Shown: positions 44,571-56,015 of the stretch, piece after piece
Position numbering within the stretch: position 1 is the first letter of the stretch
Layout of the letters: each line of letters opens with the position of its first letter
Source of the DNA: Amaurobius ferox
Lineage: Eukaryota; Arthropoda; Arachnida; Araneae; Amaurobiidae
DNA length: 64,000 bases
Assembly (NCBI GenBank): GCA_951213105.1
Contig: OX578137.1
Location: 62,335,736-62,399,735, forward strand
Direction of reading: 5' to 3'
The notes under the pieces: model-generated
What the model was told of the DNA's origin: nothing
Database searches by the model: none
Seen by the model: only the letters and a program-made list of their open reading frames with translations
Program-made: the position numbers and the translations under genes

Positions 44571-45214
44571 ATTAATGGTTGGTTATAACATTTTTTTCCC
44601 AAACGAATTTACCAGTGAAATTTACCAATTTATCCGATATATTAGCTGCACAGTATTACATACATACATAGATAGTGTAATGTCAGATGCAGGATCAAAT
44701 TGGGATGAGTTCTTTTGTTGACTTTCAAATGTTATTGCACGATTAACTTAATAAATTTAATAGTACTAATCTATATAGAAAAGAACGTTGTTTGTTAACA
44801 AGAATTGATTTTCAAAATAAAATAAAAGTTAGTTTTTACATGCGGCAACACATGCAGAACTGATTGTTGCTTACAATCCAGTTAAAATGTTGACAAAAAA
44901 ACATCACCTAGTCAAATGTAAAATAAAATCTGATGTGGGCAGCACATGACTTTCCTTATATAATGCAATGAATTTACTACTTTTATAGTAAAAAAATAGG
45001 TTATTTTTTATAGTTGATACTTATATTCTTTCCAAGATATTGAATTTTCGTCAATGAGTCGTCATTTTCATTGATTTAGCGTCATTTTTATCCATTCAGC
45101 GAAATTTTCGTTAATTTGGCAACATTTAAAAAAGTCGCCGAATTGGCGACATTCCGCCAAATTCGTCGCCAAAATCTCGCCTAGCGTTGTGGACGGAGAA
45201 ATAAATTATTCTTA

Positions 45215-45360
45215 TATTTTAAATATAAGAATTATATTTAAATATATATATAAATAAGAAATATTTAAATATATATAAATATATATAAATAAAATATATT
45301 TAAATAAGAAATATAAGAATTATATTTTAAATATAAGAATCTTATATAATAAATTATTTT
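45215..45360. repeat. AT-rich low-complexity run
   Basis: Imperfect repeats of 'aaatataagaattatattt' and 'aaatatatat'. Confidence 0.85.
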
Positions 45361-45458
45361 CGATTCTCGATCAGGACTGCTTGAAACGTGTTCGCCCGTC
45401 TAAAGCTCGAATTCGAATTTTCGACCCTGTCACAATACTTTCCGTATACATTATACTA

Positions 45459-45860
45459 GAGCTCCTCTACTACAAACTGACTTATAAAGCATATTGAAGC
45501 CCATAGGGTTCCATACTACAGTTACAGAAATTATACAATAAGTGTTTAAAAAAAATTATATAAAAAAAGAAGTTTCAAATAGAATATTGTAGAACTTAGC
45601 TCGCACAAGTATGCTCCAGTACCGGGTATTTAATTATTTATTAGCCATTGTTTTCTTCTTTCTTCGTTTCTAGTAAGCGAAATAGTCCCAAACTCTTTCT
45701 AGAATGATTAGAGCAGTTCGGTGCAGAGCAACCATCCATAATTATTTCAATTATACTTCCTAAAGTGAAAATACGAATAGAGCTAATGCTAATGGATTGT
45801 GCTTCCAGCTATGGTGGGCTTCAATATGCTTGATGAGTCAGCTCGTATATAGAGCAGCCT
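45459..45860 (-). mobile_element. THAP-exon MITE, copy 1
   Basis: 402 bp with inverted ends (CTCCTCTACTACAAACTGAC... / GCTCTATATACGAGCTGACT..., both leading to AAGCATATTGAAGCC). TSD TACATTATACTA (45447-45458 and 45861-45872). The interior holds, on the minus strand, a partial THAP exon beginning MDGCSAPNCSNHSRK, then frame-disrupted relative to copy 2. Confidence 0.88.
45660..45765 (-). pseudogene. THAP-domain exon fragment in MITE copy 1
   Basis: MDGCSAPNCSNHSRKSLGLF retains both N-terminal zinc-binding Cys (C4 and C9 of the C2CH THAP motif). After LFRL the frame is lost compared with copy 2 and stops within 15 codons. Confidence 0.75.
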
Positions 45861-45890
45861 TACATTATACTATGTATATAAGGAGAGTAA

Positions 45891-48815
45891 AAATAAACAA
45901 ACCAACGTAAATCCATAAATTGCAACTTTTTGGGTGATGATATTTTGTGAATGAGACTTGATGAGATCCCGGAAATTTTGCACCAAAAGCTAGGATCCAC
46001 AATAAAATACTTACAAAAATCATATAAAGTTCACACTGGACAATAAATTTTAGCTTTTCGTGCATCTCTGAAATTAAATCAAGTTACCTTTATGTTGTTT
46101 GATCTCTGACCAATATGAAAATGACCATAAAAACACCAGATTAATTCTAATTGTTGAAATATTTATAAAATAAGATTTGCACATTTGTATATACATACTA
46201 TTATAATCCTCATACAGGTAACTTATCGCTTTTAATGACTGTCTGGAACATCTCTCGCAAAGGTCTAACAATAGTCTGCTAACATTGCTGTATTGCATTT
46301 TTGGTACCTGTTTTTAAGGCTAGTGATATGTATCCTGATGAAAGTGTTCCCCGTGCTCGTCACTGACAGCAAGGCCTCCCAAACAAATTGTGGGGCTACT
46401 TATAAACATTTATCTACATATTTGATTATTTTCTTCGTAAATTTTTCATGTCTTCTTAAGCCTAATATGTTATTGGAGGTAAAGGAGGTAAGGTACTAAC
46501 CCCCATGGATCCTGGCTCCCCTTCGATTAGCATGCATCCCCTCTATGAATGCCCCAGGATATCTAAGGGTGGCCCTGCTGACAACACCGTAGTTAGCTGC
46601 GTAGAAATCCAGATGCGAGTGTAAATAGTGTATTCCATCCCCTCAGATTGCACCCTAGTCTCTCGTAGCATCTCTCGTAACCCTGTAAGAGAGTTTCTAT
46701 AACTAATGCAGAGCATTTATTGCTACTGAACTGTACACCTGTATTTTCAAAACTGGGGGCAATCCACGATTTTTTAGTTCATATTCGTGATCAGCATGTC
46801 TAAATTAGAGAAATATAGCTACTTTTGTCACAAACATTTTGGCTGCTGTCTAGTGTCTCTGAGGCAAAGTCTAAACAGTCGTAAACAGATGTTGCCTAAA
46901 CAATTTATACAGTGTAAACAGTTGTAAAGTTTTTCGAAAGTAGAATATTCGTTTTGAGATATTGGTAAATAGGTTCAATTGTTGCTGATACTAAAACTTC
47001 ACAACTGGACTGAATGTTGCTAAAACTTTTAATGTGATCAGGATAAACATTTGTTTTTTACTGAGCTATTTTTGCACATCGTTATACAAAGTAAATTTAA
47101 TATAGACTTATTTTTCTTAAATTAAAAATAAATTTTGCATTTTGCGTTCTTTTATTACAGATGTAATTTCGCTATTTCTGATATCTTTATGAAAATATTT
47201 AATCTTACATTTAAATCGCTAATTGCACGCACACAAAAAAAGACCCAAGTAAGATTTTCTACATTTTACAGGAGATGGAAAAAACGTTTCAGGATCTCAT
47301 TAAATTTTATATAATCAGCAAATTGTCACAATCACTATACTATCACAGAATCTAATTCATAGGTTAAGTACCCTAGATTAATAGTAAATATAATAAAAGT
47401 AAATAATAGTAAATATAATAGTAATAAATCAAAATTTAAGAGTATTAAAAAATACTCTTAAATTTTGGTTAAATTTAAAGCTGACATGCTTCCGTTTCAC
47501 TCTTAATTTACATTCATAATCTTAATTGTGTGGGAAAATATTGTTTTACAATTTAGATTTCGAATGACAAGAATTAACTCATTTGAATATTTTATTCTAC
47601 AATAAAATAAATGTATTTTCAAATGTACAGGAACGTGAATAAAAGAATATTTCAACCATGAGAAAACAGAATATTCGTCTTTTCTTTCCACTTCTGTGGT
47701 AAGATGAGAATTTTTTTTTTTTTTTGTCCGAAAACTTTTTACTGTCATTTGGAATGTATTTTGTAGTCATTTGCAAATCTTCCATTTTTATTCGGAAGAG
47801 TGACATTTCCCCCTGATAAACATTTTTATAAATCTATTAACGGGGTTCTTGTGTCTCCCTCAAATCGGAAGCTTTTATGGCAGTTCCATTGATGTAAGGT
47901 ATACCCTGTACGATGGGACCCATTCTTTGTGATGTCAAATTGATGAAAGTTAGAAATTAAACATTTTTCTCCTTAGGTATATTTTTCTCTAATTGCCTAA
48001 TGCACACACTGATTGACGAAAGGAATGTTCAAAATGGATTCAGGTTGTCCTTAAACGAGCTTATACGTCAAAATTTTGAATTCGAAAATTTTCAGGAACA
48101 CAGTAATTTTTCTGTTAAATAGTATTAAAAAGCAAAAATCAACGGTTTGTATTTGATTTTACATTTCTGATTAAATAAATCTACCGTACCAGTTAACCAG
48201 TGAACCTAATAAGTAGTGGCTATGTTATTTGTAATAAGATAAAATTAATAAATTTATAAGCTGCAGTTTAGATGACAAAAGAGAAAGCTCAAAAACTGGT
48301 CATATTATACTTTTATGTATTTAAGGCGGTTTCCATTGATACGCATTTATCTTTATTTTATCATTCCACCCCAGTGGGATAATTTAATGATCAATCATAA
48401 TAAAAACTTCGTATTTAGAAATACGTTTTTTAAATGAAACGTACGAACGTTCATAAAATATTTTTTTAGTTTAATTTTTTTTCCAATGTTTGAGAATAAT
48501 TTAATTATGGAATATTTGCTCCACGTCAAGAATTTATTTCTGTGTTCCTTCAGCGTTCATATTTGCTTTAAACTCTCATTAATAATTTAAATAAATTCTG
48601 GGTTTTTGTAAAGTGTTTTTTATAAGGTCGGTACGTATTAATTTAGAATTTAATTTTCGAGTTTCATTTTGAGAATGAGAAAAATATATAAAAGACAATG
48701 AAAACGAATATATTAAACGTAATAGATGGATAACACCAGAGAATAAATTTTAAATGACTGTGGGATATAAACATATGCAGGATAGAACGTTCAATATATA
48801 TTTTTTAATATTCTG
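45891..48815. other. Unassigned DNA, 2.9 kb
   Basis: No repeat-family copy and no recognisable coding exon. 46480-46700 is GC-richer ('atggatcctggctccccttcg', 'aatgccccaggatatc') but has no long frame. Small frames at 47503-47806 are AT/A-rich noise around a T run (47708-47726). Confidence 0.45.
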
Positions 48816-48817
48816 TA

Positions 48818-48900
48818 TAGGTCTCGCTGCTCCAGATGGGGATCGAACAGCTGATATTCGAATTGCGATTTTTAACCGATGTGCCTTGGCACCTAAAGGT
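48818..48900 (-). mobile_element. Possible tRNA-like retroposon fragment
   Basis: On the minus strand GTTCGATCCCCATCTGGAGC includes a B-box-like GTTCGATCC, preceded at a tRNA-like distance by AAGGCACATCGGTTAAAAAT. The fold is poor and there is no second copy in the window. Confidence 0.35.
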
Positions 48901-49099
48901 GTCGTGAAATTCATCAACGGTGCCGCTAAAATTAAGAAAAAAAAAAGTACTTTTCAATCTAATAAATTACTTTCAAAAAGAAAAATTATTACATTTGTGA
49001 CATTCCATCTAAGAAATAGTAATGTGATGCAATTTTACGTAAATATTATAAACAACCGGTATCTGATTCATACAGGACCTTGGTTCTAACTTAATATAA

Positions 49100-49192
49100 A
49101 TGTATTGTATTATTATATAGTATATAAATATATTGTATTATTATATAGTATATAAATATATTGTGTTGTTATATAGTATATAAATATATTAT
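49100..49192 (+). repeat. 28-bp tandem repeat, ~3 units
   Basis: 'ttatatagtatataaatat' at 49113, 49141 and 49169. Confidence 0.93.
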
Positions 49193-49724
49193 TTTCCTTT
49201 ATATCATTTAACAGTATTGGTAAATTTCTGTTTTGCTACACAAATCTTTTTAATACATATTTAGTTTGGTGTTCACAACTTTACATAAATGGCAAATGAA
49301 AGTTTACTGAGAAACCGGAAATATGTGAAAAATCCAAAAGATACAGCGAGTGCAAAAGCATATTCATATGGGTGTCGTAGACCCAAAAATGTTGAGAATC
49401 AGTGTTCTAACAATTAAGCTACTGAGAAAAGATTCCAAAATTCTTCTCCTCGAAGTCCCCTCTTTGATTCTGAAAATAATAATTAGTTGTTGCTACATTT
49501 TTATATTGTATGGATCGTCCGCAATAAATTTTTAATTAAACACTTACTCTGACAAATGAAATGTAGCGATGCGCATGCCACAATTCCTAGAAGTATTGTG
49601 TGATAGACAAATCGTTGGACGGATTTTTTTCAATTTCTTTGACATAAAAAGCTTCAAAGAAACCCAAATACAAAAACTGATGCACATTTTTGTATAATAA
49701 GAGGCAGAGGGAAAATATAAAATG

Positions 49725-49845
49725 ACATACATAGTCTTGCATACATAGCCATACGAAATGGCATACATAGTCTTGCATACATAGGCATACGAAATGGCAT
49801 ACACAGTCTTGCATACATAGGCATACGAAATGGCATACATAGTCG
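49725..49845 (+). repeat. 36-bp tandem repeat, ~3.3 units
   Basis: 'cttgcatacatag(g/c)cata' at 49736, 49772 and 49808, each followed by CGAAATGGCATACATAGT. All three minus-strand frames through it are open, which accounts for the repetitive peptides (AISYAYVCKT and so on) and carries no meaning. Confidence 0.95.
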
Positions 49846-50239
49846 TATACAGAGAGAAAGTTATAAAAGTAAAATTATGGCCTGGAGTTCTTAGAATGCT
49901 TTTGTTTAATTTTGAGCACTAATTTATATTTAAAATATAATCGATTTGAGAAATCATAAATGAAGTTAAATCTGTTCGAAATTTGCTGAACATTAGAAAT
50001 CGTATTCAGCAATTTATAAAAGCTATTATTAGAAATATTTATTAAATTAAAAAATATATATGACGTTGAACAAGCACAAATAATTACAAATCAGTACCGT
50101 TCTAGTCGTCTCTAGAGCATTATATATAATTTATTCTGCTGCTTACTTTCCTTTGTTTAATTTATTAATAAATACCAAGTACAAAAAAATCAAAATAGAT
50201 GTATGCCGTAAATTTAAAAAGCTGGTGAATAATGGCATA

Positions 50240-50440
50240 ACGGAAAAGAACACATTTTCTGCTACGAATGAAATATTTGATTATTTTTCTCAAACTTTAT
50301 TTTAAATTTATTGCTAATTATACGCAATTATTTATTGCAATTACACAGACTTTTTTTAAACGGTTGAAACTTGAGTTATGACATTTAATTTAGCAGCTTC
50401 TGTAATGCTTTTTCAATTACTTCATTCCTTTTCTCATAAG
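50240..50440 (-). repeat. Dispersed repeat F, copy 5 (partial)
   Basis: Inverted: 'gaatgaaatatttgatta', 'ctcaaactttattttaaatt', 'gcaattatttattgcaatta', 'ttgaaacttgagtt'. Confidence 0.65.
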
Positions 50441-50629
50441 ATAATATTTTTAAAAAAAACTAAATTTAAAAAATAATACAGTAGAAACGAATGTACTGAA
50501 ATTTTTGTTTTGAAAGATGAAATAATTTAATAATTATTTTATGAATTTAGTAAAGTGAAAGATTATAGAATCCTGTAACTTTTATTCCCGTTTACTTTAA
50601 TGTGTATCTGTTCGAATCTACATGCAAAA

Positions 50630-50712
50630 TGCGTACTAGATTTGAATGTCTACATGCGCACATGGATTCGAATGTCTACATGTGCACATGGATTCGAATA
50701 TCTATATGTGGT
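50630..50712 (+). repeat. 29-bp tandem repeat, ~3 units
   Basis: 'gattcgaatgtctacatgtgcacatg' repeated with small changes. Confidence 0.9.
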
Positions 50713-50739
50713 GCTAATTGCCTAATGTGTTTTCGTCTT

Positions 50740-51243
50740 TTCAAACTCTCCAGACGTGATCCCCCTCCAGTGACCCAGTAGGCTTAAATCCTTGTTCACC
50801 TGTAGGATCGACCACGGGACAGAAATTAAAAAAGCCGGATTTTCGATTTCTCCCTCCCCGGGGGTAAATAAAATGTGTTTTTAGTTCTTCCAGAATCCGC
50901 CCCCCCCCCCCCCCCCCGCTAATTGAAGGAGAAATTAGAGGATGAATGAAGGAATTGGAGGTTGAATCTTTACACACTTATAATAGTCCCGGCCATACAT
51001 CAAACTGCCGTAAACCCCTGGGTTGGCTGTATGGTCTGGGCCTTTCACACTTATAATAGTGACCACTGGACAACGAAGCTAGATTTTCGATTTCCCTGCC
51101 GGGGAAGGAGAAAAGGGGAGATTTTCAAATAAGTCTTTCGCGACCCGCCCCAGTGACCTAGAAGGCTGAATTTTTGCATACTTTTGGTATCGTTCATGAA
51201 ACAGAACCTAACCAAGCCAGATTTTTTATTCCTCTCTGGACCC
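50740..51243 (+). repeat. Second locus of the ~145-bp satellite
   Basis: Same landmarks as 24316-25425: 'ctccagtgacc', 'ggctgaatttttgcatactt', 'gaccactggac', 'gattttcgatttcc'. Contains a 20-nt C run (about 50898-50918) and a 58-bp micro-insertion. Confidence 0.8.
50988..51045 (+). mobile_element. 58-bp micro-insertion of retroposon tail
   Basis: CCCGGCCATACATCAAACTG, CCGTAAACCCCTGGGTTGGC, TGTATGGTCTGGGCCTTT, flanked by a perfect 15-bp TSD CACACTTATAATAGT (50973-50987 and 51046-51060). Confidence 0.88.
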
Positions 51244-51249
51244 ATTTTA

Positions 51250-51412
51250 TTACGAGCGTTTATTAAAGCGTTTGTTTACGACCGTTTATTATACAGAAGC
51301 GTTTGTTTACGGACGTTTATTGAAGTGTTTGTGTACTAGCGTTTATTATAGCGTTTGTTTACGAGCGTTTATTAAAGCGTTTGTTTGCGAACGTTTATTA
51401 AAGCATTTTTAA
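51250..51412 (+). repeat. ~31-bp minisatellite, five units
   Basis: 'gcgtttgtttacgagcgtttattaaa' units with small indels. No coding relevance. Confidence 0.93.
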
Positions 51413-51560
51413 GAAACTGGATCTGTTACAGACAAAGCGAGGGCATTCCATTTTAACTCAGGGTAAACTATAATTGTTAAATTGTTAGGGGTTTTAAACA
51501 TAGGTATTTCTTCTGAAATAGCACTCTCATAAGAATTGCTAGAGAAACATTGCTCGAAAA

Positions 51561-52479
51561 TAAAAAATCTGATGTGGGCAACACATGACTTTCCTTATAT
51601 AGTGCAATGAATTTACTACTTTTGCAGTTAAAAACAATGTTATTCCTATAGTAGATACTTATATGCTTTCCAAGATATTGAATTTCTTCAAACAGTCGTC
51701 ATTTTCATTGATTTAGCGTCATTTTTATCCATTTGGCGAGATTTTTGTTAATTTGGCAACAATTAAAAATATCGCCAAGTTGGCAACATTCCGCCAAATT
51801 CGGAGCCAAAATCTCGCCAAGCGTTATGGACGGAGAAATAAGTTATTCTTACAGCAGATAAATAGCTATTAGCGTTCAAATACAAAAGTATTACTCAAAA
51901 TATCTTCTTTCTTGAATGGAACGAGCTAGTTCCACGAGAATGATGTCATCAAATTTATTGCATGGTATTACATATGAAAAGTGAACATGTTTCTCAATAA
52001 GAAATATTTTTTCTAATTTTATATGACTTTTTGATAATTTTTTTGAAAAATGTGCAATATATCGAGAACGGTTCATGTTAGCGTTCTAAAATTTATGTCA
52101 ATCGTTTTCTAAAGAAAAATTACATAAGAAATGTCTATTTACGTAACTTTATTAGCGATTTTGACTTTTTGACGATATTTTCAAAATTTCACTCGAAAAT
52201 TTAGGGGGGGTTCTGAACATTCGATTGCGTATAAAAACAATAGGCTTCCAGTGTTTACGGATTGTGATTTTTGTACCAAATTTCGTTCGAATCGGTCCAT
52301 TCGTTCGTCAGTTATCATCTCCACAGACTCACTGACACACACACACACAGACATCACTTCAGTAATGTTTGATTCGTGATCAGGGATGGTTGAAACGTGC
52401 TTTCCCATCGAAAACTCGAATTCGAATTTTCGACTCCTTCACAATATTTTCCTTATACATTATGTAAATAAGGAAAGTA
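51561..52479 (-). repeat. Family A repeat, complete copy (919 bp)
   Basis: Inverted and nearly the same length as the 11082 copy. Right terminus TAAAAAATCTGATGTGGGCA at the low end, core 51720-51830, GAGAACGGTTCATGTTAGCG, (CA)n, TCGAAAACTCGAATTCGAAT, and left hairpin ending AATAAGGAAAGT. TA on both outer sides. With 11082-12001 it defines the basic ~920-bp element. Confidence 0.9.
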
Positions 52480-53154
52480 AACATAAAGTAATCAACCTGC
52501 TTCTTTATGTTGACGTTTGAATTGATATGTTTCTCAAATAAACAAATATTATATTAAATAAATAAAATAAATATCTATTTGGATTGTAACATAGACATGT
52601 TGCCAATTCCTTCCAGTAGGAGATAGATACTTCGTCTACTTTTGCGGGATGTAATTTTTCGCAACACCTATAGTAGAACGGCGCGTTATCCATCCAGTTT
52701 TGCTATAAATCTCTTCTTCAAAATCCATTATTAAAAATAGCAGACGATATATCTGATATAAGGGTCTTTTTAATTAAAGTTCCACTTTGAAATGGCCATA
52801 AAAGGAAAACTATTGGACAGAATGTTATCAAACTTGGTAATAGTTTGCAGGAGGTCATGGGATTTTATTTTCCGCGAAAAAAAAGTTCAAAAACTCACCG
52901 TCAGCGGGGAATGGCGATGTATGCAATATTGTTACATCAAATAAGACATGAAGACATCGGTTTAAAAAGTTTTTAATCGTTTCTAAAACGTGTTACAAAT
53001 CATGTTCAATGTGGCTTCCACTATTTTCTGAAAGCAAGTTACATCGCATTACTGCGTTCTCAACAGTAGCTCTTAGCACATCAGGAGGAATGTTACGGAC
53101 ATGTCGGTGTATCACATTTTTCAATTCCGCCAAATTGTTTATCATCATAAACAG

Positions 53155-53580
53155 TGGCTTAGATACCACGATTTTTATGCAGGACGGGGTTCCACCTCAC
53201 ATTGGTACATGTGTCAAACAGTTACTTAAGCAACATTTCACGGATGACCGGATTGTAAGCCGACACTTCCCCATTTCTTGACCACCCCGGTCACCAAACC
53301 TCAACCCCTATGACTCTGACTATGGGGTTACCTCAAAGCCACTGTTTATGGTGATAACATGAACAATTTGACGGAATTGAAAAATGTGATACACCGACAT
53401 GTTGTTGTTGAGACCCAGACCGTCCGACCTACCAGAAAGGTGTAAGGTAACTGACACCGACATGTCGGTAACATTCCTCCTGATGTGCTAAAAGCTACTG
53501 TTGAGAACGCAGTAATGCGATTTAACTTGCTTTCAGAAAATAGTGGAAGCCACATTGAACATGATTTGTAACACGTTTTA
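53155..53580 (+). pseudogene. IS630/Tc1-mariner-type transposase C-terminal fragment
   Basis: The plus strand reads IFMQDGVPPHIGTCVKQLLK then QHFTDDRIVSRHFPIS, a stop, PPRSPNLNPYDSDYG, and after shifts and the SINE insert VENAVMRFNLLSENSGSHIE. MQDG-PPH with its catalytic Asp and the PPRSP-LNP-D block are DDE_3-type transposase signatures; the usual FWLWGYLK after the last Asp is damaged. The left arm repeats the end of this gene on the minus strand. Inactive. Confidence 0.82.
53402..53453 (-). mobile_element. 52-bp micro-insertion of SINE B tail
   Basis: On the minus strand: CAGTTACCTTACACCTTTCT, GGTAGGTCGGACGGTCTGGG, TCTCAACAACAAC, the exact 3' end of SINE B. TSD ACACCGACATG (53391-53401 and 53454-53464). 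It is absent from the mirror arm, so it postdates the fold-back. Confidence 0.93.
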
Positions 53581-53821
53581 GAAACGATTAAAAACTTTTT
53601 GTACTGATGTCTTCATGTCTTATTTGATTTAACAATATTGCATACAGCGCCATTCCCCGCTGACGGTGAGCTTTGAACTTTTTTTTTTTTTTTTTTTTTT
53701 ATTTTACGGAAAATAAAATCCGATGACCTCCTGCAAACTATTACCAAGTTTGATAACATTCTGTACAATAGTTTTCCTTTTATGGCCATTTCAAAGTGGA
53801 ACTTTAATTATAAAGACCCTG

Positions 53822-54049
53822 TATTTTTGAGGGTATATTACGTTAAAGAATTTTAAATTTTGATGTGTGCTAATTTTCAATCACCCTGTTGTATAGGTAT
53901 AGTACTTAGAAATTTTATGAATATTTTAAAGAAAATATTGTAAACAGTAATTTTGCGCTGTTATAAATATTTTAGAAGTAGTAGCTAAATTCACTATTCA
54001 GTAAAGCAGAAAATGGTAAACGTAAAAGTTTAAAACTTGTGTTGGGTGT
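53822..54049. other. Unassigned spacer
   Basis: Nothing recognised. Confidence 0.35.
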
Positions 54050-54405
54050 GCCTTCTGCATCGAAAAATCAAATTTTCGGACAGCCTTCAAATTCGGTGCA
54101 GAAGTAGCTGAACACCCGGGACGAAAGACCTCGTCTTTTTTTATTTTTTTAAATTCGAATTGAGATAAAGTTTATGCACTTAAAAATTGAAATGTGGTCG
54201 AATTTTCGCCGTTTGTTAATTAAATTTATTGAGCAGACGGTTCGGCTCTTTTGGCAGATGTTTTACGAACGTTTCAGACTTTGAGTGCTATAAATTTCGC
54301 GATTTTCTAATTTCGTAGATTTAGCAGATAAATTTACAAATTTTGAAATATAGAAATATTTCAATTTTATAAGTGTCGCTGAAAATTCTAACTTTAATCC
54401 GACGT
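54050..54405 (+). repeat. Dispersed duplication, copy 1
   Basis: Matches 55405-56015 in order: AAAATC(A/G)AA...TTCGGACAGCC, GACGAAAGA(C/T)CTCGT, TTTTTTTAAATTCGAATT, TTATTGAGCAGA, GATTTTCTAATTTCG/CAATTTTCTGATTTCG, ACAAATTTTGAAATA and AATTTCAATTTT. Confidence 0.8.
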
Positions 54406-54739
54406 AAACTTTTGAAAATAGAATATAGAATTTTATTTTTACTTTCGGCTCCAAAATTTAATTAATTTATTACAGCAGATGAAAGGAGGAAAGGATAACT
54501 TTCTCTTCGAATCAACTGTGAGCTGCAGACTTCAATCGCAGAACATTAAAGTTACGGAAGATAAACAAATCAAAATTCTAACCTAGCAGCAAATGATAAT
54601 TTTTGTAACTGTTTACAAATATTTTTGCAATGACATCAACTTATACAAAAAGGCGGAGTTAACCTGACCAGAAATACTGTAGAAAATGTACTCGAAAATT
54701 CATGATGCTAATTACTTGTTATAATGATAATAAATTACA

Positions 54740-55240
54740 ACAAAAAATAACATTACGCAGACACGAAAGTTATCGCAAATTATGTTAATTTTGAGAAGTT
54801 TTGAAGCATTGTAAACTTTCTACTCTATTCAGCTTCGTCTTTCATTTTTTAATTGTTAATTTTATGAATATCCAAGAGAATAATCATTTTAAAAATAACA
54901 TTGGACGTTGAATCATGCGGTGAATTTAAAGTAGCGGTGGAAAAATAGTGTAGCAGAAAAGAATAAACTATCCACAGAGCATGAAATATTTAATTCATTT
55001 TCTCAAAAATCATTTTTAAATCTTGTTGATTATATGCAATTGCTTATCGTAATTAAAGATTTTGTGAGAAACTATTGAAATTTGAGTTTTACTAAATTCG
55101 TTTGTTTGTCTAATATGTTCTTAATGGTTTAATTGGCTTAATTGGTTTTAATTTCTTTTCTTGTAAGCGGATTTTTAATGATCAATCACAAAGGGGGAAA
55201 CGAGGTCATTGAATTTCTTTGTCTAAATGTTTCATAAATA
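54740..55240 (-). repeat. Dispersed repeat F, copy 6
   Basis: Inverted; has 'cttctcattttttaattgttaa', 'atgcggtgaatttaaagtagcggtgg', 'catgaaatatttaatt', 'aaaatcatttttaaatcttgttgattatatgcaattgc', 'tgaaatttgagttttac' and GAATTTCTTTGTC at its far end. Closest to copy 1. Confidence 0.78.
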
Positions 55241-55391
55241 TAATAACATATTTCTTACTTAAATTGCAAAAGCCTTCATTTTCAATAAAAAATGTAGTAA
55301 AAGCGTAACTAATTTGATATTTGAAATTTGTTTTTCTATTGTGTGTGAAAATTATGATAAAAAAGGATATCTTATACATAATAAAAGACTT

Positions 55392-55411
55392 TGTGTGTGT
55401 GTGTGTGTGCG
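55392..55411. repeat. (TG)n microsatellite
   Basis: About ten GT units at the start of the second duplication copy. Confidence 0.9.
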
Positions 55412-56015
55412 TTTTTTGTGGCGGAAAATCGAAGCTTCGGACAGCCGCGAAATTCGATGCAAAAAAACTCCGGAGACGAAAGATCTCGTTATTTTTTTAA
55501 ATTCGAATTTGTTTAATAGTTATGAACATGAGAGTTAGAAAGAAGAAGATAAAACTGCTATGGATGAAACGCTTGAAAATGCCATAATGTTTTGAGAATG
55601 ATATCTATGTGTCGCTAGTGTTAGTAGCGTAGTTGTTTAAATAAATATTTTAGGCCTTTCGCCATATAAATGCATACAATGCAGGACTATTTATCTTATC
55701 CTAGCGCCACCTTAATTATTATCTCAAACGATATTGGCGTTTTATTAACGTGAAGTTTTAACTTCTTACTTTTATCTATATGGTTATGAACTTACAAATA
55801 GAAATTCGGCCGAATTTTTCGGCATTTTTTAATCCAATTTATTGAGCAGATGATTCTGCTAGAATGCGAACTATTATTTTCGCAGGTGTTTTGTGAACGT
55901 TTTGGACTTTCGGTGTAGACTTTTAGTATATTATAAATTTTGCAATTTTCTGATTTCGTGGATTTTACAGATACATTTTCAAATTTTGAAATACAGAAGA
56001 ATTTCAATTTTGGGG
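55405..56015 (+). repeat. Dispersed duplication, copy 2 (with extra ~230 bp)
   Basis: Copy of 54050-54405, interrupted at about 55515-55740 by unrelated sequence. The corresponding minus-strand frames give similar peptides (KSTKLENREIY / KSTKSENCKIY), but with no known domain. Confidence 0.78.

Larger units (their letters stand above)
44925..45890 (-). repeat. Family A repeat, internally deleted, split by THAP MITE
   Basis: Right terminus inverted at the start (AAAATCTGATGTGGGCAGCA), core at 45060-45200, then a low-complexity TA-rich run (45215-45360) replaces the middle. It resumes at TCAGGACTGCTTGAAACGTG and TCGAATTCGAATTTTCGACC, with the left hairpin interrupted at 45459-45860. Confidence 0.85.
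52761..53821. mobile_element. Tc1/mariner-superfamily fold-back element
   Basis: Two arms in inverted orientation (about 52761-53161 and 53337-53820) share AGGGTCTTT(T/A)TAATTAAAG, TTCCACTTTGAAATGGCCAT, TTTGCAGGAGGTCAT and the transposase 3' coding end. A ~175-bp loop lies between. Both ends are therefore the same transposon end. TA is adjacent on each side. The right arm alone carries a T run (about 53672-53700) and a SINE tail fragment. Confidence 0.85.

Noticed and set aside
49544..49840. Repetitive membrane-like peptide (AISYAYVCKT repeats)
   Set aside because: A 36-bp tandem repeat is open in all three minus frames; no protein is implied.
53009..53281. 90-codon plus frame starting MWLPLFSESK, and its twin at 53346-53555 minus
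   Set aside because: The first two-thirds is antisense to the transposase C-terminus in the fold-back arm; only the MQDGVPPH part is sense.
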